In this document: positions 56,576-64,000 of the stretch, piece by piece
Numbering within the stretch: position 1 is the first letter of the stretch
How the letters are laid out: the number at the start of each line of letters is the position of its first letter
Assembly: GCA_012064385.1 (NCBI GenBank)
Contig: QRDG01000612.1
Coordinates: 110,736 to 174,735, forward strand
DNA length: 64,000 bases
From: Puccinellia tenuiflora
Taxonomy: Eukaryota > Streptophyta > Magnoliopsida > Poales > Poaceae
Direction of reading: 5' to 3'
Notes under the pieces: generated by a model
Told to the model about the DNA's origin: nothing
What the model saw: the letters and a program-made list of their open reading frames with translations, nothing else
Database searches by the model: none
Position numbers and translations under genes: made by a program

Positions 56576-57485
56576 TCGAGGACAGAAACACTCACCATAA
56601 CATAATAACACCTGTTGCTCACTTTGTTGCTGGTGGTAGGGCGTAAGATAGTATACATAATATACATCACAAACACTTGCTTGAAGGCATCATCAGCACC
56701 TATCATGGCTTTTTAAAATCTCAAGACTCTTGTGACTTTGGGGGTGCTACCATCTTCAGGGAATAGTGAAGGGCCAAGCCTAGCCTCTATTTCAGCAGTC
56801 ACAGCATACACAATAGGATCAGGGCCCATGGGTAGTCCAAGACTACGGAAATCTGATTGATCAGTCAATGGTATTCTTCCACGGCCTGGTATAACAAATT
56901 CACGACTATTTGGATCATATGTTCCAACAAACCAAGTAATGAGTGGATTGTGAAGAACAGGGCACTTGATGTCGAGCATGCTGTCCAACTCCATGGCAAC
57001 CACAGCAGCTCTCTGACCATCAGACAAATCGTCGTAGAGCATGACAACCCCTTTCGGCGATGCCCTATTGCGCTTCCGTTGGGCACCATGCTCTTCACAG
57101 TCCTCTGCCGTGGCATCAACGGCCTTCCGTTCTCCTCCCCATTGAAACACCTAAATCATAAGTCAATAAAATGAGAGACAAGCATACATACAAAAACAAG
57201 TGAAACAAAAATGAACACCAATATTTCTAAAAGTACAGTATTCTGATGCTTCATATAAAACCGTAGAAAAACTCAACAACAACTATAGTTACTTGGACAA
57301 CTATCCCACCCTGTCATAATCAGTGAACAAAAGCATATTCATCTTAAAATGGTAGCAGCAACAACTAGCAAAAAATTGTATTCACTTAAACCCAGATGAG
57401 ACAAACTCGCAGATGCTTGCTCACGTACACAAAATACAAAATACTATAGAACACCTAGAATGTACTATCATGAATGCCATAATTC

Positions 57486-57773
57486 CCCCAACCAAAATCA
57501 TCGCCGCCTAAATCCCCAAAACCACACTACCCTATTTAGCAACCGCATGCCAAGGGTAATAGTGGCACATCCCCACGTTCAAGCGCTCGGGTGGAGGTTC
57601 AGCGGAAACGACCGGAGAAGAAGGAATCCCTCAGCAAAACGCATCCGCTAGGCCTTCGGTAATCACAACCAAAATCATCGCCGCCTAAATCCCCCAAACC
57701 AACTACCCTATTTAGCAACCGCATGCCAAGGGTAACAGTGGCACATCCCGACGTTCAAGCGCTCGGGGCGGAG
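57486..57773 (+). repeat. ~108-bp direct repeat upstream of the Ulp1-like gene
   Basis: 57486-57592 and 57663-57773 are near-identical (AACCAAAATCATCGCCGCC to TTCAAGCGCTCGGG), with a partial third copy near 57790-57840. Confidence 0.7.
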
Positions 57774-58296
57774 CAAAAAATCCTCCATAATTAGCAACCG
57801 CATGCCGATGGTAAGCGCGGACATCCCCGTGCACGCACTTGCGGCGGCAATTTGGCGAAAAAGGGCGGACACGGAGGAATCGCGGACCAAAAATCGCATG
57901 CGCTCGCCTCCGGTCACCGGAGGAATGGCTAGGGGTGCCCTAATGAGCAACAACGGTAGGAAAAAAAAGGTGGGGATAAGCATCTCTTACCACCGGTGCA
58001 CGCGCTCACGGTGCCGATTTGATGAAATCGGGCCGGAGAGTAGAAATTGCCGGCGAATCGCCTCCCGGTCGCCACGGGAGAGCGAGAGAGAAGGAAGAGA
58101 GCGAAGAGGGGAGGAGAGAGACGCGGGTGGCGGAACGGTCTGGAAAACTGACTGACAGCGGGACCCGCATGTCAGCGTCGAAAAAAATAAAAAGAGAAAC
58201 GGTCGGCGCGAGGAGACGCGGGCGACGTGCGCGAAAACAAGATCTGATCCGTCCATCTCGGATCCAACGGCCCGCGTTCGTGCTTACAGTTTTGCC

Positions 58297-59263
58297 AGAT
58301 TAAAGCTGCTTCTGAATAGATTTACCATTTATTATTGCTTGCAGTAAGTACATCTAATGTTCTATCTAGTTTTTTTTATCAGGCCTGCTCACACGGCACT
58401 ATTGTTTTTTCCGTAAAGGTTCTAATTTGGAAGGAAAGAACCTTCGAGTATTTTTTTTTTGACTAGTCCGATCCGAAAGGTTATCTGGATTAATTTCATA
58501 ATCAGGAACTTGTAATTGTTACATAAATAGAATGGGTCAGACACGATTCCACTCCAAACACGGATAATCCTTTTAACAAAATTGAAATCAGATAAATATC
58601 GCTATACATACAGTAATTATAAACCCCACAATTTGTGTTATGAACAGAGAAAAGTGCTGTAGTTTTTTGACAACTCGCTAACCGCAAAATGTACCAATCT
58701 GCTGCACAAAGCATGCACATTCTGCATGTGATATATGCACACAAAGAATCTACCCAACGCCCGTTCAACACTTGAACAATCAGTAGCCACAAACAATAGT
58801 CACCAGTCACATATTTTACAAAAAGGAAATGTAACTCACAAACAAAATTAGTAGCAATAAACAGGCAAGATTACATCGCCAGAAGTCTCATCACAGGGTC
58901 AGATTGTTACACAAAAGAGATATCTACCAGGCATCAAACTAACTCCTTTGGTTGCCCCTCTCTTATAGCCAGTATATTTGCCGTACAAAAATATACAATC
59001 GGTAGTAGCCTAGTTAGTGATGTGCGTAAGTGATGCGAAGGCATACATCAGAGAAAATCCCACACCGGTATCGACGGTTCAACCCTGATCACCATTCTCA
59101 TGGTCGATTTGGGGATTTGTCCCCATAAATTGCAACAACATGCATGTCAGCAGGATAGGCCTGCAGGAGCGTACAACTGCTTCAGTAACTATGGCATCAA
59201 GAATGGTATGAACAATACATGCACAACATGACTGCATATACCGTGCAGTCAAGACTTCAGAAT
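58297..59263. other. Intergenic between MULE and FRS gene
   Basis: AT-rich; probably includes the 3' UTR of the FRS gene on the minus strand. A segment at 59083-59162 (LQFMGTNPQIDHENGDQG on the minus strand) looks like a possible further 3' exon or former C-terminus of that gene. Nothing else seen. Confidence 0.45.
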
Positions 59264-62200
59264 TTAACTCACTTGGGTTAGTTGACCACTCCCAGGGAAT
59301 GGCTGCTGTTGCAGGGTAGGAACCGCGGAAGCCTGTATCGCCACAAGAAGCTGAGAAACCCAATAACTAATCAACATGACCACAAATTATTACAAGGGCA
59401 TGAACACAGACCTGACCAAACTGGTTCAGATTGTCATGAAGGTTCTGTGAGGTACTAAGACCAAAGTTGTGGCCAAGTACGTAATGTTCCTGCTGCACAA
59501 AGAAAGAAGGGAGAAGCTAAATAGTAACTCCACATTCACAGGACCACGTGAAATACTAGGTATTCATGTTGAGAATGCACCTGCGTTAGTTGGTCTGGCA
59601 GGAACCGATCCGTAGCAGTCCTCGGCTCTGTTGCATACTGTCAGGTGTAATGTTCAGTTCCCCATCCCTTGGTCCAGCCGCTGCATCATCAGGATGGCCT
59701 ATGTTCATAGCATGCAAAAGGAAATGTTTAAATTTACTCCTACAAGTATATAAAAGGAGTTCAATCTATGAAGAAACTATAAAGACACCTTTTCTCGTTT
59801 CTGCCTTTTATTGGTTCCCAGACCATTTCCACGGCGAGCAACTTCACTCTTCTTCTTTCCGATAGATTTCTGAGCTTCACTGCTATTACCAAGAGGATAA
59901 TCATTCTGAACCATACGAGTTAACTGATCCCTAATGGAATGGACAACAGATGACTTATCAGCCAGTGTAGATTGCAAAGTACGTTCAACTCCTTCAATAA
60001 GTTGATCCGACTGGCTTGTCACTAGTGCAAATGTCTCGGCGTTTGCGGCAGCCTTAGCAGCAATCTTATAGAACAAACGACAAAGAGCTGCATAACGCTC
60101 TGGAACAGAAGATTCTGTATCATTGTCAAATTAAATCCATCGTCAACACTTCCGGACTTTGCATCTTTACTCCATCTCTTAAGAAAATACTCTGGGGGGA
60201 TCTCTTTAACATTCCTCAATTCATATACCTTCAATATATGGCAGCATAAAATTCCAGCAGTTTCAAATTTTTTACACGTACATGCAGCGGTGCTGTCTGA
60301 TGAGTCGAACTGCACAAGTTGTTCTTTAGTTTTGCTTTTAACCGAAATCATATACTGAGAAAGAGAGCCAAACTCACCACAACTGTAAACCATACAGTCC
60401 ATGCATTGTTCATATTCTTTCCTAAATAACTCATAAGTTATTGGTGTATACAAATTTGCAGCCTGCCAGAGAAGTGGCAGAGGTGTTCTTGGTGCCCCTT
60501 GACTGGCTTGGTAATCAGCTTGTATCTCTTCTTGCCTCCTCTTCTCAACTGAACTTTCAAAAAACTTCAAAAAAGGAGATAGTTCTTTCTCACAACCCAA
60601 GAATTCTTTGATCCTGATGCCAAAGGTTTCTGCTCGTACCATGCTTTGAATGTCCCCGTTGAATATTTGCCGGCCATATGGCAAGGCCCAATTTTCTCGA
60701 TCTCCATAAAGCTCATTTAACAATTTATTTTCTTTAAGGTTGTATTTCTCGATTATCACATTCCATGTGTCAACGAACTCTTGGCCATCCTCGACATCAA
60801 ATACACAGTGGCTAAAATCATGTGTGAATTCTTCTGAGATGCTGAAAACACGCGATAAGGACTTAACTGCATTCTGGTATATTTGCCACACACAAGAATG
60901 GTGAACTGTACCAGGCCAAGTGAGAGCTAGTGCTTCCTTCAAATCAGCAGAACGATCTGTCAATATTGCCTTTGGCTGTTTCCCACACATGGCACTCTTA
61001 AAGGTCTCAAGAAGCCACTTGAAAGATTCAGCAGTTTCATCATACAGGAAAGCAGCACCAAATATGACCATTTGCCTATGATGGTTCATACCTAAAAACA
61101 AAGTTAGTGGCCTGCTGTAGTCATTCGCTTTGTAGGTCATATCAAAGCAGATCACATCACTGAAATAATGGTAGTCCAAGATAGATCTTGCATCAGCCCA
61201 GAAGACATTAGCGGCTTTGTCATTTTCATCCACCTGGATGGCATAGTAAAAAGATGGATTATCACTCTTCATACTTCGAAAATAATCTGTAAGAGCTCTG
61301 AGATCCCCTGACTCCATATGCTTTGTAGATTTGTTCCGAAGGTAATTCTTGTACCCTGGAGGAATGTTGATGGCATTTCCATTTCCAGATTGAACCTTGG
61401 ACAAGACTCTTTGCGACTTGAGCATCCCAATATCAAATGGACCGGCAAGCTGGTGATTATGATCCTGAACGAACTCGGTCACTCGGTATTTTCCACTGGA
61501 TGTTAATTTGACAGATAATCGTGCAGGGCAACCCGTCCTCGTCTCCGGGTAATGTCTCCTGGCCTCATTCTTTGAGCGAAAACCCTCTCTGGAACAAACA
61601 TAAAACCTTGATCTGCTGCCACTTTTCGCTGTTTTATCCCACAATCCTTTTCGGACACTAAATCCCACATCTCCTGCATAACTAAGATAATACTTGTATG
61701 CTTTCTCTTCATTCTCGAAATCCATTCCAACTATCGGTACTCCTCCCCGTTCGCAACGACTTCTGGTGGCAATTCTGGCTCTTCTTCTGCCTTCTCTTCA
61801 GGTTTATCCGCAGTCTGGGAGAAACACACACACACACACACACACAAACACAGCTTATTGGCGCTACCTAGTAGTAGTATCAACTAACACTCTCTGAATC
61901 TGAACTGCCTGCAATGTGCAATCCAATGCAAGAATGAAATTACAGCAGGGGCCGTACCTACCTGCGCCTCCTCCTCCTTGCTGAGGAACTTGCCCCCGGC
62001 ACCTCTCCGGCGCCGCTCTGCCAGGGCCTGCCTGGACGGGACCTTAGCGGCGGCGCGGTTGACGCCCTGGCCGCGGCCGCTCCGCTTCTGCATGTAGCGG
62101 GTGATGACGTCGCGGCGCTCCTCGTGCGTGTAGCGGGAGACCCGGACGCCCAGCTCCCGGAGCAGCCGCGACGGCTGGAGCGAGGCGGACCCGGAGGGGC

Positions 62201-62417
62201 CGCACCCCCTGTTTTCTCCGGCGGCGGGAGTCTCTGCGCTGGCTGGCCTGGGCTGGCTCTTAGGGGCGGCGCCGGTGCCGGCGCGGCGCTTCTTGGAGAT
62301 GGAGAGGTCGAGGTAAGTGCGTACGATGTGGGAGATGCGGGGTGTCGGCTGGTGTGGTTGGCTCGGCGGCGCTGATGTGGACGCGGCGGCGGCCGGGTCG
62401 CCGGCGTTGGTGGCCAT
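59264..62417 (-). CDS. FAR1-RELATED SEQUENCE (FRS) transcription-factor-like gene, reading frame disrupted
   Basis: Member of the FAR1/FHY3 family, transcription factors derived from MULE transposases. Inferred exons (minus): 62417-61962, 61814-59789, 59637-59581, 59492-59412, 59350-59264, all GT-AG. Exon 1 (152 codons) starts MATNAGDPAAAASTSAPPSQ and is Ala/Arg-rich. Exon 2 holds the FAR1 zinc domain (GFSVRKGLWDK, RFYVCSREGF, TGCPARLSV, VQDHNHQL), the transposase-like core with CFDMTYKAND, ILTDRSADLKE and VRAETFGIR (D, D and E kept), and a SWIM finger (CTCKKF then LCCHILKVYELR). The C-terminus is Gln-rich (TLQQQPFPGSG). Two apparent one-base frameshifts interrupt exon 2: near 61735, just before MDFENEEKAYKYY, and near 60130, where the frame leaves GFNL and resumes as RLFYKIAAKAAANAETF. 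They could be sequence errors or real damage. An uninterrupted 567-codon frame runs from the Met at 61723-61725. Confidence 0.78.
61824..61845 (+). repeat. (AC)11 microsatellite in FRS intron 1
   Basis: Reads (GT)n on the sense strand of the FRS gene, about 9 bp from the inferred 3' splice site (TTTCTCCCAG). Confidence 0.85.
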
Positions 62418-62640
62418 GGTGTGACCCGATGGGATGGGTGGGGAAACGGAGTTGGAGCTGCACGCTGGAGTACACGGCCTGTCCTAATTCTTTCACAAAA
62501 TGTTCTCCATTTTGAGTTCCAATTCTTTGAAGATCGCAGCCCAAATTGCTTGGGATGTCTTAATTTGCTCTGACCGGACTGTGTGGCGCTGTGAAATTCA
62601 GGAAATGCTACATGCTATGCTATAAGTATAACAACTTTTT
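62418..62640 (-). promoter_or_regulatory. 5' flank of the FRS gene
   Basis: Sequence immediately upstream of the FRS start codon on the minus strand. It turns from GC-rich to AT-rich within about 100 bp. No TATA box was identified. Confidence 0.3.
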
Positions 62641-64000
62641 TAAAATATTAGGTTGAGAGCTGAATTTATTATAAACAAATAGAAGATTGATCCGTTTAGG
62701 AGGAAAACCGGATAAAAGATATTTCGGCTTACATGGCACAACTACAAATACACAATAAGGACTCGCATTGCCTAACCCCGACCAAGAACGGCGAGGGGTC
62801 GAGATACAGAGCTACTAGACCCTCTCACAGCTGTAGCAAGACAACTCGGAAGCACAACCCTAACTCCAGGATGACATGCGTCAATGACAACCCACCCATA
62901 ACGTCAAGAAGGAGTAGTGCCGAGAGGACAACAGGACCCGACCAAGTCTGTGGAGAGCGTCGACAAAGAGATGCCGCATCGGTGTACGTTGCACCCTAGA
63001 GGCTCACATTCCAAGTATCGGTCGACCCTGACTCCAACTGTCATCACGGGACTCCTCGAGCAATCCGGACAACGCCTCTAAGAAGGGAATGACACCGTAG
63101 CACCGCCACTACCTGACCCAGCAAACCGGATCTGGGGTTTTCCCCCTTGAAGGAGGGGCATGACGAAAAGGGCCTAGACATGAGGGTGCTGCATCCTCGT
63201 GTCTGTCGGTCGCCTTCGAATATGTGAAAAGGATGTTGCATTCTCCTGTCCAATGTGGGTATGAGGAACGGTTTAATTTTGGAACTCCCGTTCATCTGCC
63301 CTCATCTTGCTAGACGATATCGCACTTAGGTTGAGAGTTGTTAACATGTAATTAAGTTGCTCCATTGTTCTAGGGAAACAATCTTCGGCTAGTTGGTGAT
63401 ATTATTTTTGTTCCTTACAATGTTTATGCCAGACTTACATGAAGATCAGGTGTACCATTAATGTGAATATCATCAATTACATTGTCAAAATACATCTTTG
63501 TGGACCATAAACATATGAAAATATTGGAACTTCAGAACAACAATAGTCATGCTCAATGTGTCAGTATCATATGATCCTCAATTGAGAGCCGTGTATCTAG
63601 ATCAATTCCAGGGAACAGCCTGTATATACACTCTCGAAACAGGCTTTCGCCCCGCTTTATAAATAAAGTAACGACCACATATAACAAACAGTACAAACGC
63701 AACACCACAGGCGCTGGGGCATCAGCACCCACACAAACGCAAAGAAAGAAGAAAGAAAAGGAGACATAAGCAGATCGACTAAACTATGGTGACCCGCGAC
63801 CGCTGCGCCCTCCGAAGACGCACCACCACCACGCTCCTAGCACCGAACCGTCGAGTACCAGCAGCACCTTCAAGAAGGGGAGCGCGAGCTGCTGCCCGGA
63901 CCATAGGTCCTAGTGTTTCCCCCGACACACTGAGGAAGCGGACTACGGGTAGCCACGACGCCCTTCAAGAAGGAGATATGCCACCCAGAGGCGGCACCGC
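62641..64000. repeat. Dispersed-repeat-like sequence
   Basis: GC-rich blocks at 62760-63280 and 63640-64000 contain phrases such as CGCCCTTCAAGAAGGAG, CACCTTCAAGAAGGGG and CCCCGCTTTATAAATAAAG that I associate with repetitive grass DNA. No intact coding frame, TIR or LTR was found. The element type is unknown. Confidence 0.35.

Larger units (their letters stand above)
50351..57150 (-). pseudogene. Ulp1/SENP-like (C48) peptidase gene carried by the MULE, decayed
   Basis: Eleven exons inferred from GT/AG sites and codon continuity (minus strand): 57150-56596, 56116-56006, 55901-55752, 55648-55550, 55434-54580, 54063-52987, 51980-51822, 51711-51492, 51338-51086, 50989 to about 50740, 50528-50351. 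The N-terminal domain (SDGQRAAVVAMELDSMLDIK, FVIPGRGRIPL) is of the kind found in plant transposon-borne Ulp1-like proteins. The long middle is low-complexity. The C-terminal peptidase core keeps HWYMLSL (His), ILDSLRG (Asp) and DCGFFMLKFLELW (Cys), the SUMO-protease-type triad. Damage: TAA at 56713-56715, TAG at 55315-55317, TAG at 50780-50782, and apparent frameshifts near 55105, 53250 and 53140. If intact it would act on SUMO-like substrates by family analogy; the role in MULEs is unknown. Exon 10's end is uncertain. Confidence 0.8.
45988..58296. mobile_element. Mutator-like element (MULE) with transposase and Ulp1-like genes, ~12.3 kb
   Basis: Two converging decayed genes lie between TAF6 and the FRS gene: a MULE transposase (+, 46935-49987) and a Ulp1-like peptidase (-, 57150-50351). 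MULEs carrying Ulp1-like peptidase genes are known from plants (Kaonashi elements in rice, CUMULE in melon). Candidate termini are weakly matching inverted ends: GGCAAACCCGGAAGCAG at 45988 and, on the complement, GGCAAAACTGTAAGCAC ending at 58296. A 9-bp TSD was not found, so the boundaries are provisional. Short AAGTTACC repeats fill introns and the gap between the genes. The right end has a GC-rich leader (57990-58260) upstream of the Ulp1-like gene; the left end has a 5' leader (46190-46340) upstream of the transposase. Confidence 0.7.

Overview
This is plant nuclear DNA from a grass, most likely a Triticeae species (wheat, barley or Aegilops group). The evidence is intron-containing plant genes (a TAF6 homologue and a FAR1-RELATED SEQUENCE gene), plant PIF/Harbinger, MULE and hAT transposases, and nested LTR retrotransposons with a tRNA-Asp-type primer-binding site and LTR ends familiar to me from Triticeae. 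The species was not determined. No rRNA, tRNA, CRISPR or prokaryotic feature was seen.

Layout. 1-19281 is a nest of minus-strand LTR retroelements. Element A (1-1590 plus 7810-10336) has a broken gag-protease reading frame and no visible RT or integrase. It is split by element B (1591-7804), which has both LTRs, a PBS and a perfect 5-bp target-site duplication (TSD). Element C follows: a full LTR at 10337-12066, a piece of internal region, and a second, truncated LTR. That second LTR is split by element D (13397-18154), a 4.76-kb TG...CA-bounded unit with a perfect 5-bp TSD. 19282-25680 holds a 1.7-kb direct duplication flanking a 2.3-kb hairpin-forming inverted repeat. 27791-32313 is bounded by a direct duplication and contains an almost intact PIF/Harbinger transposon (28146-30240, TTA TSDs) and an array of GTTGCCTA-type repeats that switches orientation. 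32450-34830 is another foldback. 36600-38860 holds hAT remnants and an old LTR fragment.

Genes. 40557-45759 (+) is a 12-exon TAF6 gene, open from start to stop and predicted to encode 546 aa. A young palindromic MITE and a strong G-quadruplex motif lie in its fourth intron. 59264-62417 (-) is a FAR1/FHY3-related (FRS) gene with five exons and two apparent frameshifts. Between these tail-to-tail genes lies a MULE of about 12.3 kb (about 45988-58296). It carries two converging, decayed genes: a FAR1-type transposase (+) and an 11-exon Ulp1/SENP-like cysteine peptidase (-). The introns and intergenic gap of this MULE are packed with AAGTTACC-type short repeats that always lie on the same DNA strand.

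The least explained structures are the MULE with its intron-restricted repeats, the two large foldbacks, the GTTGCCTA array, and the Harbinger transposase, whose expected first catalytic Asp is Glu. All exon boundaries come from GT/AG sites plus reading-frame continuity and were not checked against transcripts.
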